A stretch of DNA of 14,293 nt from CAXQRU01 sp964226685 (GCA_964226685.1 CAXQRU010000013.1:1-14293), one strand, 5' to 3'. Counted from the stretch's first letter, positions 1 through 7,691 are shown. Made by a program: numbers and translations. Notes: generated by a model from the sequence alone, not told the origin.

Positions 1-42
1 ATTTATCAAGCGTTCTAATGGGTAAAACACATTGAGCACCAA

Positions 43-72
43 TTTACATTGCGTTAATAAAAAGCCTACAAT
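43..72 (+). promoter_or_regulatory. sigma70 promoter of pabB
   Basis: A TTTACA -35 box at 43-48 and a TACAAT -10 box at 67-72 are separated by 18 bases. Both boxes differ from consensus by one base. The predicted transcription start near 79-80 leaves a leader of about 14 bases before the pabB ATG at 94. A purine-rich Shine-Dalgarno stretch (AAGAGAG) lies between 82 and 88. The first 42 bases hold no recognisable gene. Confidence 0.6.
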
Positions 73-93
73 AGCGCTCCCAAGAGAGCTGCC

Positions 94-1467
94 ATGTACT
101 ACATAAAACCAATCCCCTATCAAACTAATAGCCGACACTATTTTGATAAAATTCGCGACATGCCCCACCCTTGCTGGCTTGATAGCGGGCAACCCTATAG
201 TAAACAGGGACGCTACGACATTCTAGCAGCTTCTCCCAAGAAGCGAATCATTTCTAACAACGCTCATGAGCACCAGATATTTGATGACAATGACAAGCTC
301 ATTAAACAAGTGAAGGGATGTGCTTTTGATGTATTAAAAGAACACTTACCCAAGTACACAACTCCATCTGAACTTCCATTTATTGGGGGCTTTATAGGGT
401 ATTTAAGTTACGATCTTGGCAATGCACAAATGTCCGTTGCGACCAAACAGATCAAGCTGAGCCACCTACCCGACATGCATATGTGCTTGTATAAATGGTC
501 AATCATACAAGATCATCTCTTAGAGCAAAGCTGGCTAGCGGCTCTGCCCTGCATCCAGCAATCGGAGTTTGAGTCGATCTTCTCACACATAGAGAAACAA
601 CCCCCAAGCCAAGTGGGTGGCTTTTCAGTTGGGGAGATCAGCAATACACTGTCTCAATCGAACTACCACAAGGCTCTCAAAACCATTGAAGACTATATTC
701 ACTCGGGGGATTGCTATCAAATCAACTTTACTCAATTTTTCACCGCGTCTTATGAAGGTGATTCCTACTTAGCTTACCTAGCCCTTAGAGAAGCCATGGC
801 CTCACCCTTTAGCGCCTACATTAAGTGCGGTCAACAATCCGTCTTATCTCTCTCGCCTGAGCGATTTATACAGATACATAACAAAACCATTACAACAAGC
901 CCCATAAAAGGCACAATCAAACGCTCAAAGAGCCCAAAAGAAGACCAGCGGTTGATTGAACAGCTCAAAAGCAGTATCAAAGATAGAGCAGAAAATGTCA
1001 TGATTGTGGACTTATTAAGAAATGATATTGGCAAGAACTGCATTCCTGGCAGTATCCAGGTACCCGATTTGTTTGCAATAGAAAGCTTTCCCAATGTTCA
1101 TCATATGGTGAGCCATATTCAAGGTCAGCTACACCCCTCTTGCCACCCAATCGATGCCCTTGCGGACTGCTTTCCAGGAGGCTCAATTACTGGAGCACCC
1201 AAAAAGCGAGCCATGGAGATCATTGCTGAACTTGAGCCGTATCATCGATCAGTCTATTGTGGAAGTATTGGCTATATCAATCAATTGGGGGATCTCGACA
1301 TGAACATTGCTATTCGCACGGTTCTTTGTGATGAGAACCAACTTTATTGTGCAGGGGGCGGCGGCATTGTTGCCGACTCAAACCCAAACGTAGAATATGA
1401 AGAGAGCTTAATAAAAATTAATCGAATTTTACAAACTTTGGCACAATTTTATAGAAAGCCCATTTGA
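94..1467 (+). CDS. pabB: Aminodeoxychorismate synthase component I (PabB)
   Basis: PabB converts chorismate, using ammonia supplied by the PabA glutaminase, to 4-amino-4-deoxychorismate, the precursor of p-aminobenzoate and folate, in the cytoplasm. The 457-residue length is close to that of E. coli PabB (about 453). Residues 1 to about 170 form the anthranilate synthase component I N-terminal region, and about 190-450 the chorismate-binding domain. Visible motifs are GDCYQINFT (205-213), SPERF (254-258), PIKGT (270-274), ENVMIVDLLRND (300-311) and PGGSITGAPK (361-370). Lys272 in PIKGT is the residue that separates PabB from TrpE, which has Ala there; in PabB this Lys attacks chorismate C2. 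The ATG at 94 has a purine-rich ribosome site and the only good promoter nearby. No pabA or pabC lies alongside. The next gene is 55 bases downstream behind its own promoter, so pabB is probably monocistronic here. Confidence 0.95.
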   Translation: MYYIKPIPYQTNSRHYFDKIRDMPHPCWLDSGQPYSKQGRYDILAASPKKRIISNNAHEHQIFDDNDKLIKQVKGCAFDVLKEHLPKYTTPSELPFIGGFIGYLSYDLGNAQMSVATKQIKLSHLPDMHMCLYKWSIIQDHLLEQSWLAALPCIQQSEFESIFSHIEKQPPSQVGGFSVGEISNTLSQSNYHKALKTIEDYIHSGDCYQINFTQFFTASYEGDSYLAYLALREAMASPFSAYIKCGQQSVLSLSPERFIQIHNKTITTSPIKGTIKRSKSPKEDQRLIEQLKSSIKDRAENVMIVDLLRNDIGKNCIPGSIQVPDLFAIESFPNVHHMVSHIQGQLHPSCHPIDALADCFPGGSITGAPKKRAMEIIAELEPYHRSVYCGSIGYINQLGDLDMNIAIRTVLCDENQLYCAGGGGIVADSNPNVEYEESLIKINRILQTLAQFYRKPI

Positions 1468-1492
1468 AGAGCATGGCTTTACCCCCTAGAAT
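1464..1492 (+). promoter_or_regulatory. sigma70 promoter of the kinase-regulator operon
   Basis: A TTGAAG -35 element (1464-1469) and a TAGAAT -10 element (1487-1492) are separated by 17 bases. The -35 box overlaps the pabB stop codon (TGA, 1465-1467). The predicted start near 1499 gives a leader of about 24 bases, with a GAGGT Shine-Dalgarno site at 1512-1516, six bases before the ATG at 1523. This suggests the two-component operon is transcribed independently of pabB. Confidence 0.5.
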
Positions 1493-1522
1493 AGTGGTTC
1501 ATGTACTTGCTGAGGTATTCCA

Positions 1523-3256
1523 ATGAAGGCCCACCTGATTTTGATTGTTCTGTTGGTACTTGGCGGTGGAATCTTAGGCTATAAATACTTCCAAGAACAT
1601 CAAGAAAGCAAAACTAATCACTATAAGGAAGTCATTTTTTTACTCAACAAGAGCCTTGAGATAGATAACAACCTCAACACCATCACTCTTCAATCCAGAT
1701 ATAACTTGGCCGGACAAACGAAACAGTTGCAAGTGCTGATCGAGGATCTTCGAGATAAGCTTGCTAAGATATTGGAAGCAGAGGAAAAAAGCCCGAACCC
1801 TTCACGTAAAGTAAAGTCTGAGCTCGATGACTATGAGACCATTTTATCTGATAAAAAAGCCATGCTTGATACCCTGCTGGTGCGCAGCGCCTCAATAAAG
1901 GAGACCCTCAGCAAGACGACTGATAGCGGAATCGACATCATCTCTAGCATGGAAAACAAAGCTGAAAACCTAGAGCTCATCAGCTCAATCGCCAGTGTCA
2001 ATAATGGCTTATTTGAGTGGGCACTCTATGGGGATAACGATCGCATTTCTCGCACTGAAAGAATGATCGAAAAGTTAATGGACTTGGCCAATGAGCAAAA
2101 GATGGATGACCTGTTACAGTTTGCTTTCGACACCAAAGATGCGATTGATCAACAAAAGAAAGTACAAGCATCCATCGATGCGATGTTGGCAGCCCCTATC
2201 AATAAAGCAATTGCAGGCTTAACCAGTTACTACCGCGAAAAAAGTACCCTCATTGACGAGAAACTTGAGAAGTCTAGGTTGTATACCATGGCTTATGCCG
2301 TCGTTGCCGCTTTAATAGCACTTTATTTGATCATTATGCTTATGCGCAGCTACTCACGGCTGGAAAGTACCGTTGAGGAGCGCACAGGCGAAATATCCAA
2401 TGCTTATGAGAAGCTTAAGGAATCACAAGAACAGCTAATCCAGTCTGAAAAGATGGCTTCTTTGGGCCAAATGGTGGCGGGGATTGCCCACGAAATCAAC
2501 ACCCCTCTTGGTTATGTCAGTAATAATGTCAGCATCATCAAAGAAAATGTTGAATACCTCGAAAAATTACTGGCCATTTTGGCCCAAATGCACGTAGAGG
2601 TTACAATAAAACCTCAAGATATCAATAAGATAAAGGCCTTATTGAATCAATGCTTAAAGGTGTATAGAAAGATCAAGGAGGACGATATAGCCAAAGAGTC
2701 CCATCAACTACTTGACGACAGTGTGCACGGCTTAGCTGAAATTGCCGAACTGGTCACCAGTCTTAAGGACTTCTCAAGATTAGACCGACAGGTTGCGGAA
2801 TATTATAACTTACATGACGGATTGAATTCAGCACTTAAAATTTCAGCCAATACGCTTAGAAAAAATAACGTGGTGGTTCACAAAAATTTCAGCGACATTC
2901 CTGAAGTTCAGTGTATGCCATCCAAAATAAACCAAGTTTTTTTGAACATCATCACAAATGCGGCACAAGCCATGCCAGAAAATGGCGGAAAAATAGTCAT
3001 CAGCACACATACTAGTCAAGATAGTGTTATAGTTGAAATCAAGGACACTGGCAAAGGGATGAGTGAAGACGTTAGGAGCAAAATTTTTGATCCATTCTAC
3101 ACAACTAAACCCATTGGGGAAGGTTCTGGTCTAGGAATGTCGATCAGTTACAAGATTATTGAAAATCACCATGGCACAATTGATGTCAAATCAAAAGTGA
3201 ATAAAGGGACGTCAATGGTAATACGTCTACCAATAAAACAACCCACTGATGAGTGA
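1523..3256 (+). CDS. Membrane sensor histidine kinase with helical periplasmic sensor
   Basis: This is a 577-residue inner-membrane sensor kinase. A membrane segment at about 4-21 and another at about 254-275 bracket a periplasmic region of some 230 residues that is predicted all-helical. Two similar-looking helical stretches (about 35-85 and 145-215) recall the double all-helical DAHL-type ligand-binding sensors; that assignment is tentative. A coiled coil (about 278-310) leads straight from the second membrane segment into the dimerisation domain, with no recognisable HAMP or PAS domain. The H-box AHEINTPLG places the phosphorylated His at 323. The ATP-binding domain has an N-box around Asn475/Asn479, DTGKGM at 508-513 and GEGSGLGMS at 532-540, so the kinase looks active. 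A roughly 50-residue helical extension lies between the H-box and the second dimerisation helix (about 345-395). Its stop codon meets the next gene, a response regulator and its evident partner. Confidence 0.93.
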   Translation: MKAHLILIVLLVLGGGILGYKYFQEHQESKTNHYKEVIFLLNKSLEIDNNLNTITLQSRYNLAGQTKQLQVLIEDLRDKLAKILEAEEKSPNPSRKVKSELDDYETILSDKKAMLDTLLVRSASIKETLSKTTDSGIDIISSMENKAENLELISSIASVNNGLFEWALYGDNDRISRTERMIEKLMDLANEQKMDDLLQFAFDTKDAIDQQKKVQASIDAMLAAPINKAIAGLTSYYREKSTLIDEKLEKSRLYTMAYAVVAALIALYLIIMLMRSYSRLESTVEERTGEISNAYEKLKESQEQLIQSEKMASLGQMVAGIAHEINTPLGYVSNNVSIIKENVEYLEKLLAILAQMHVEVTIKPQDINKIKALLNQCLKVYRKIKEDDIAKESHQLLDDSVHGLAEIAELVTSLKDFSRLDRQVAEYYNLHDGLNSALKISANTLRKNNVVVHKNFSDIPEVQCMPSKINQVFLNIITNAAQAMPENGGKIVISTHTSQDSVIVEIKDTGKGMSEDVRSKIFDPFYTTKPIGEGSGLGMSISYKIIENHHGTIDVKSKVNKGTSMVIRLPIKQPTDE

Positions 3257-3261
3257 TCAAT

Positions 3262-4257
3262 ATGTCAAAGTACACCATACTGTTTGTCGATGATGAAGAG
3301 CGCGTTCTCCGTTCTCTCAACTCTTTATTTAGAAGAGAATACAACGTAATCACCGCATCCAATGGTTTTGAAGCCCTCAGAATCCTTAGCAGACAGTCTG
3401 TGAATGTTATTGTCAGTGACCAAAGAATGCCGCAAATGCTCGGTAACGAGTTACTTGCTGAGGTGAAACGACTCTACCCCAATATCATGCGCTTGTTGTT
3501 AACAGGCTACATGGATAAAGAAGCCATTGTTAAAACAATTAACGAAGGCGAGATTTATCGATTCATTAACAAACCATGGCAAGTAACGGATATCAAAAGA
3601 ATTGTTGCCGAAGCCGCCAGTGTTTCTACTCTACAAATCAAAGAGCAAGCCATCACCCGAAGCTTACAAGAGCCTGTACGAAGCTTGCGTGAACCCATTC
3701 CAAGCTACAGCACAGTGGCTCAAAAGGCCAGAAAGCAACATGGGCCAGTTCCGAAAAAACAACGAGTTGCCAGCAAAGACCGAGCCTCTGTATTGTTGAT
3801 GGATCCTGATCAACAAATTAGGAACCAAGTAAGGCGCATCAGCTATGAACAAGGCTTTCAGGTCTACGGCCAGCAACAATTGGAACAAGCGGTGCGCACC
3901 CTCGCTTTGCGTCCCAACATTGGAGTGGCAATCATTGGTATGCCTATGGACTCAAGACACACCATTGAAGCCATTAATCTACTCAAACAGCATCGCCCTG
4001 CGTTAAGCATCATTACTCTGACGGACATCACAGATGCAGCCGTTGCCGTGGAACTCATCAATCGCGGACAGGTGTTTCGCTATCTTCAAAAACCACTCAG
4101 GAACGTGGCTTTTAGTAACGCCATTCGCTCAGCAATGACAAGACACCAGGCCTTATCAGACAACATCAAAGTCCAAGCTCGCTTCAAGGTTGAAAGTTTT
4201 GAGGGAGGCTCAAGTTTTGAACGATTTAAGTCCTTTTTCAAAGTAGAAGTGGCCTAA
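3262..4257 (+). CDS. Double-receiver response regulator, second receiver degenerate
   Basis: This 331-residue cytoplasmic protein has two receiver domains joined by a basic linker (about 125-172), and no DNA-binding, HD-GYP, GGDEF or other output domain. Receiver 1 (about 4-120) is intact: acidic pair Asp10/Asp11, phosphoacceptor Asp53 in SDQRMP, Thr81 and Lys104 in NKPW. Its sequence style is that of RpfG/HupR-type receivers. Receiver 2 (about 174-295) keeps acidic residues at 181/183 and Lys277 in QKPL, but has Gly226 where the phosphoacceptor Asp should be. It is therefore probably a pseudo-receiver. The last 30 residues are unassigned. The ATG at 3262 is preferred because GAGTGA at 3251-3256 can serve as ribosome site. 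A GTG at 3253, overlapping the kinase stop, would add three residues. The tight coupling implies co-translation with the kinase, which presumably phosphorylates Asp53. Confidence 0.9.
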   Translation: MSKYTILFVDDEERVLRSLNSLFRREYNVITASNGFEALRILSRQSVNVIVSDQRMPQMLGNELLAEVKRLYPNIMRLLLTGYMDKEAIVKTINEGEIYRFINKPWQVTDIKRIVAEAASVSTLQIKEQAITRSLQEPVRSLREPIPSYSTVAQKARKQHGPVPKKQRVASKDRASVLLMDPDQQIRNQVRRISYEQGFQVYGQQQLEQAVRTLALRPNIGVAIIGMPMDSRHTIEAINLLKQHRPALSIITLTDITDAAVAVELINRGQVFRYLQKPLRNVAFSNAIRSAMTRHQALSDNIKVQARFKVESFEGGSSFERFKSFFKVEVA

Positions 4258-4271
4258 ATACTCTGTAGCTC

Positions 4272-4299
4272 TTGAAATTTGAGATAATGCCTCTATTGT
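4272..4299 (+). promoter_or_regulatory. possible promoter of the thioredoxin-like gene
   Basis: TTGAAA (4272-4277) and TATTGT (4294-4299) are separated by 16 bases in the 74-base gap after the response regulator. The -10 box is a weak match, and the gene could instead be read through from the signalling operon, since no terminator is visible between them. Confidence 0.3.
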
Positions 4300-4331
4300 T
4301 GATGTTCAATCGACGAAGCAGTGTATAGTTC

Positions 4332-4610
4332 ATGAAAATCACAATGGTAAAAAAATTACTCTCTGACGGCTCGCCTTGTAAAAAGTGCTCAGAGGTATTA
4401 GAAAAGCTTGAACAAAGCGGCAACATACGCCACATTGACGAAATTTTGGTCGCAGATGAGCGGGATCAGAATAGCCCAGGCGTCAAAATAGCTCAAAACT
4501 TCAATGTTGATCGAGCCCCATTCTTTGTGGTTGAAGAGGACGGCAGCGAGCCCGTGGTCTATACCATTTACTTCAAGTTAGTCAAAGACGTTTTGGAAAA
4601 GCTGCCATAG
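4332..4610 (+). CDS. Small thioredoxin/glutaredoxin-fold protein with CxxC
   Basis: This 92-residue protein has no signal peptide and is presumably cytoplasmic. The pattern fits a minimal thioredoxin fold: a first strand (residues 1-6), a CKKC motif (Cys16 to Cys19) at the start of a helix, and the segment RAPFFVVEE (about 57-65), where Ala-Pro followed by Phe-Phe-Val matches the cis-proline loop and next strand of thioredoxins. The C-terminal region is helical. The CxxC suggests a dithiol redox or metal-handling role; no partner can be read from the sequence. The start is not marked by a strong Shine-Dalgarno site; a Met four codons in (4344) is an alternative. It is flanked by a signalling operon and an envelope operon, with gaps of 74 and about 94 bases, so it may be a single-gene unit. 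Confidence 0.75.
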   Translation: MKITMVKKLLSDGSPCKKCSEVLEKLEQSGNIRHIDEILVADERDQNSPGVKIAQNFNVDRAPFFVVEEDGSEPVVYTIYFKLVKDVLEKLP

Positions 4611-4629
4611 CTCCAAAATTGTGAACTAG

Positions 4630-4649
4630 TCACCTAATGAAATTAGTGA
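4630..4649. promoter_or_regulatory. Hairpin/operator-like inverted repeat upstream of the protease operon
   Basis: TCAC-C-TAAT, GAA, ATTA-GTGA forms an 8-bp inverted repeat with one bulged C (4634) and a 3-base loop. It lies 75 to 56 bases before the protease start and overlaps where a -35 box would fall for the TACAAT -10 candidate at 4667-4672. No T-run follows, so it does not look like an intrinsic terminator. It could be an operator or chance. Confidence 0.3.
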
Positions 4650-4672
4650 TCCCTTCGATCTTTGTGTACAAT
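4643..4672 (+). promoter_or_regulatory. Likely promoter of the protease / 7TM / ATP-grasp operon
   Basis: TACAAT at 4667-4672 is a strong -10 box. The best -35 at the right distance is TTAGTG (4643-4648, 18-base spacing), a poor match, so the promoter may need an activator. Transcription would begin near 4679, about 26 bases before the preferred TTG start. Confidence 0.4.
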
Positions 4673-4704
4673 GCAGCAATTTTTTAGCACTCAAGGAGAT
4701 GCTG

Positions 4705-5214
4705 TTGAAAATCGCTCACTTTGTTACCTTGTTATTAGCCATTTGTTTATCACAGGTAGCTGTCTCGGCTCCAAAACCCGCTAAGGTCGTCGCCGGATGG
4801 GTGGAGAAAATCTACATTTCTGATTTGCCTTATCCTTTAAAAGCAAAGCTGGATACAGGAGCTATGACCTCCTCCATCCATGCCACTAATATCGAAATCT
4901 TTAAAAAGGAAAAGCAGCGCTGGGTTCGCTTTGATCTGCACTTTCAAACCGATGATGGCAAACAAGTCATTACCTTAGAGAGGCCTAAGGAGAGAGGGGT
5001 TAAAATTAAAGACCACGACGATGAATCTGAAAAAAGGGCCGTTGTTAAGCTGCAATTATGCTTTGATGGCCGCTCTCATGAAACGGAATTCACTTTGACT
5101 GATCGAAGTAATTTTATCTATCCCATATTATTAGGCAGACGTTTTTTGGATGGTGTTGCGATTGTCGATGCCGATCAAACTTTCCTTACTCTCTCGAAGT
5201 GCCCAAAAGGTTAA
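4705..5214 (+). CDS. Exported retropepsin-like protease (PF05618 'ATP-dependent zinc protease' type)
   Basis: This is a member of the family often labelled ATP-dependent zinc protease or RimB-like, whose fold is that of a retropepsin aspartic protease. The catalytic signature is LDTGA (Asp50 counted from the TTG). The family's second conserved part, TDRSNFIYPILLGRRFLDG, is at about 132-150. Numbered from the TTG, a signal peptide of about 22 residues ends in VSA before PKPAK, so the mature domain of some 147 residues is predicted to be periplasmic. The start is chosen as TTG 4705: AAGGAG (4693-4698) is six bases from it, whereas the ATG at 4699 directly abuts that site, leaving no spacer. The ATG start would add Met-Leu. 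The gene is followed after 3 bases by the 7TM protein and then the ATP-grasp ligase. It is inferred to cleave or edit a peptide made or modified by that ligase. The substrate is unknown. Confidence 0.87.
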   Translation: MKIAHFVTLLLAICLSQVAVSAPKPAKVVAGWVEKIYISDLPYPLKAKLDTGAMTSSIHATNIEIFKKEKQRWVRFDLHFQTDDGKQVITLERPKERGVKIKDHDDESEKRAVVKLQLCFDGRSHETEFTLTDRSNFIYPILLGRRFLDGVAIVDADQTFLTLSKCPKG

Positions 5215-5217
5215 CTC

Positions 5218-6753
5218 ATGCGTACATCCATCGTCATTCTATGGGCAATCATACTCACGGTTATCTCTGGGACTATTTTTTACCATAAAGTCAACCACTT
5301 AGAACTTCCACTCACCCCTGACGAGGGGCAACCCGCATGGAAAGTGGAAGCAAAAATCACTTTCCCAGGCACGAATAATGCAAAAATTACATTTCTAGTC
5401 CCCAGCCAAACGCCTGGGTTTAAACAGCTTTCGCAAGAATTTTACTCAGGTAACTATGGGCTGGCAATTGATGATAGGCGAGATATTGAAGATGGAAATT
5501 TGCAATTAAAATGGACTACTCGTCGAGCTAAAGGAACCCAGTCACTGTATTATTGGGTATCCGTAACCAAGGGTAACATTCCCGAAACCTGGAATCAAAA
5601 ACCTCCACTTCCTCAGCGGCCGGACTTCAAAGAACCTTATTCTTCCGCTATTACCACCTTATTAGAATCCGTGCGGGAAGAATCTGCCGATATAGAAACC
5701 TACACTCGAGAATTGCTTATTCAGTTAAATAAAAGATCCGCTGATGAACATGTTACGCTACTTCGAAATCGGTCATCGACGCCTGAGCAATGGGCAGTTC
5801 AAATTGTCGACATATTGAAAGGAGTCAGAATTCCAGCTCGGCTTTTGTGGGGCTTATCGTTAAAAGAATCAGGTAATCACGCTAAGTTATTCCCACTTTT
5901 GCAAGTTTATAATGGGGACAAGTGGCTTACCTATGATATCGAAACGGCCCGCCCTGGCATCCCAGAAAACTTTTTAGTTTGGTATATAGGAAGTGACCCA
6001 CTGGTTCAAATCGATGGCTTTCGTAAAAATATCGAACCCGAAGTCACTTTCTCTATTACAAAAACCGATGCAAAATCTATTGATGTGGCCAATCTTTATG
6101 ACGACTCAGTATTAGTTGACTTTAGCCTATTATCATTACCTGTTGAAAACCAAAATGTTTACAAAATTATATTAGTTGTTCCTATTGGTGCATTGCTCGT
6201 TGCCTTTTTGCGAACCATGATCGGCATTAGTACTTTCGGAACTTTTATGCCCGTTTTAATCGCCTTAGCCTTTCGTGAAACACAACTACTTGCCGGAGTT
6301 ATTCTTTTTTCTGTGATTATTTTTCTAGGCCTAAGCCTGAGGTTTTATCTTGAAAAATTGAGACTACTATTAGTGCCGCGCTTAGCAGCCATATTAGTCA
6401 TTGTAGTGATTCTTATGGTAGGAATTAGTGTGGTCACCAATAAATTACAACTGGAACGAGCATTGTCTCTGTCGCTGTTTCCCATGGTAATTTTAGCCAT
6501 GACCATTGAGCGTATGTCCATCGTTTGGGAAGAAAGTGGTGCAAAAGATGCGCTGATAAAAGGTGCGGGCAGCTTGATGGTCGCTTGTTTGGGGTATTTG
6601 GTGATGACAAATCCATATGTGTCTCACATCATGTTTGTGTTTCCAGAATTGTTGTTAACCATTCTCGCCATCTGCTTACTGATGGGACGCTACACCGGTT
6701 ACCGTTTAACAGAGCTTCGACGCTTTCGTCATATGACCAAAGGTGAACTCTAA
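5218..6753 (+). CDS. Inactive transglutaminase-like domain fused to seven membrane helices
   Basis: This 511-residue inner-membrane protein matches the family described as inactive transglutaminase fused to seven transmembrane helices. A membrane anchor lies at about 7-23. A non-membrane region (about 25-310) follows, with a transglutaminase-like core around 185-245 (RIPARLLWG at 204-212, then VYNGDKW and YD). Aligned by eye, the catalytic Cys position falls at Thr188/Pro189 and the His position at Phe225; Asp240 remains. The soluble part has no Cys at all; the only two (457, 486) are in membrane helices. It should therefore bind, not cross-link. About seven helices occupy 313-490, with family-typical GTFMPVLIAL (341-350) and LEKLRLLLVPRLA (378-390). 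It starts 3 bases after the protease, and its stop overlaps the ligase start by one base (TAATG). It probably couples the periplasmic protease to the cytoplasmic ligase. Confidence 0.9.
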   Translation: MRTSIVILWAIILTVISGTIFYHKVNHLELPLTPDEGQPAWKVEAKITFPGTNNAKITFLVPSQTPGFKQLSQEFYSGNYGLAIDDRRDIEDGNLQLKWTTRRAKGTQSLYYWVSVTKGNIPETWNQKPPLPQRPDFKEPYSSAITTLLESVREESADIETYTRELLIQLNKRSADEHVTLLRNRSSTPEQWAVQIVDILKGVRIPARLLWGLSLKESGNHAKLFPLLQVYNGDKWLTYDIETARPGIPENFLVWYIGSDPLVQIDGFRKNIEPEVTFSITKTDAKSIDVANLYDDSVLVDFSLLSLPVENQNVYKIILVVPIGALLVAFLRTMIGISTFGTFMPVLIALAFRETQLLAGVILFSVIIFLGLSLRFYLEKLRLLLVPRLAAILVIVVILMVGISVVTNKLQLERALSLSLFPMVILAMTIERMSIVWEESGAKDALIKGAGSLMVACLGYLVMTNPYVSHIMFVFPELLLTILAICLLMGRYTGYRLTELRRFRHMTKGEL

Positions 6754-7691
6754 TGGCATGGATTGCATCACCTTGGAAGCTTAGAAAAGCCGGAGTCATT
6801 GGAATTAATAGTCGCAATGCCAACTATATCATGCGCTACAACCCTCGTAAGGAATACCCTCTGGTTGACAACAAGTTAAAAACCAAAGAACTGGCGATTA
6901 CCCAAGGTATTGCGGTACCCGCACTTTACGATCTTATTGCTATTCAACATGATATTGGTAAGCTTGAAAAATTATTGGAGCAATATAACGATTTTGTTAT
7001 CAAGCCTGCTCATGGCAGCGGCGGCAGTGGTATTTTAGTTATCGAAGATAAGATTCGCAAAAACTATCGAAAGCCCAGTGGAGTATTAGTTTCAAGTGGA
7101 GATATTCGCCATCACGTCTCCAATATACTAAGCGGCATGTACAGTTTAGGCGGCCTTCCTGATCAAGCGATCATTGAATACCGAGTGCAATTTGATCCTT
7201 TTTTTCAAGAAATTTCTTATCAGGGAGTACCCGATATTCGAGTGATCGTTTTTAAAGGTATTCCCGTCACAGCAATGGTTCGACTTCCAACCCGAAGCTC
7301 TGATGGAAAAGCAAATTTGCATCAAGGTGCTGTTGGTCTAGGCATCAATCTAAAAACTGGGCAAACCTTGCAAGGTGTTAGCGCTAATGAACTTGTGAAA
7401 GAGCACCCTGATACAGGTGCACCTATCGAAGGAATTACTATTCCTAATTGGGATAAAATTTTGGAGGTCGCCATATCTTGCGCCGATATTGTTAAGCTTG
7501 GTTACCTTGGAGTTGATATCGTCATAGACAAACAATTTGGCCCGCTTATGCTAGAGCTGAATGCTCGCCCAGGACTCAACGTACAACTTGCGAATCAAAC
7601 TGGGCTGTTAAAGAAAATCAAAAAACTTGAAGCCATGAAAAACCTGCCTAAGAATATCGAAGAGCGGCTAGTTTTTTCACAAATTTTGTAA
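6753..7691 (+). CDS. RimK-related ATP-grasp ligase (alpha-L-glutamate ligase-like)
   Basis: This 312-residue cytoplasmic protein belongs to the family annotated as alpha-L-glutamate ligase-like. ATP-grasp enzymes activate a carboxylate as acyl phosphate and join it to an amine. Features seen are KPAHGSGGSG (84-93), the glycine-rich ATP loop; Glu142 in IIEYRVQ; PDIRVIVF (160-167), with the conserved Asp-x-Arg of the central strand; and LELNARPG (267-274), whose Glu268, Asn270 and Arg272 fit the metal- and phosphate-binding end of the site. There is no signal peptide or membrane segment. The start overlaps the upstream stop by one base, so expression is translationally coupled. Whether it adds glutamate, or to which protein or peptide, cannot be read from the sequence; the neighbours suggest an envelope-related peptide. 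The gene ends immediately against the convergent OmpA-like gene. Confidence 0.9.
   Translation: MAWIASPWKLRKAGVIGINSRNANYIMRYNPRKEYPLVDNKLKTKELAITQGIAVPALYDLIAIQHDIGKLEKLLEQYNDFVIKPAHGSGGSGILVIEDKIRKNYRKPSGVLVSSGDIRHHVSNILSGMYSLGGLPDQAIIEYRVQFDPFFQEISYQGVPDIRVIVFKGIPVTAMVRLPTRSSDGKANLHQGAVGLGINLKTGQTLQGVSANELVKEHPDTGAPIEGITIPNWDKILEVAISCADIVKLGYLGVDIVIDKQFGPLMLELNARPGLNVQLANQTGLLKKIKKLEAMKNLPKNIEERLVFSQIL

Noticed and set aside
94..1467. Annotation as anthranilate synthase TrpE
   Set aside because: The motif is PIKGT with Lys, diagnostic of PabB, and the length is that of PabB rather than the longer TrpE; no trpG or trp genes lie nearby.
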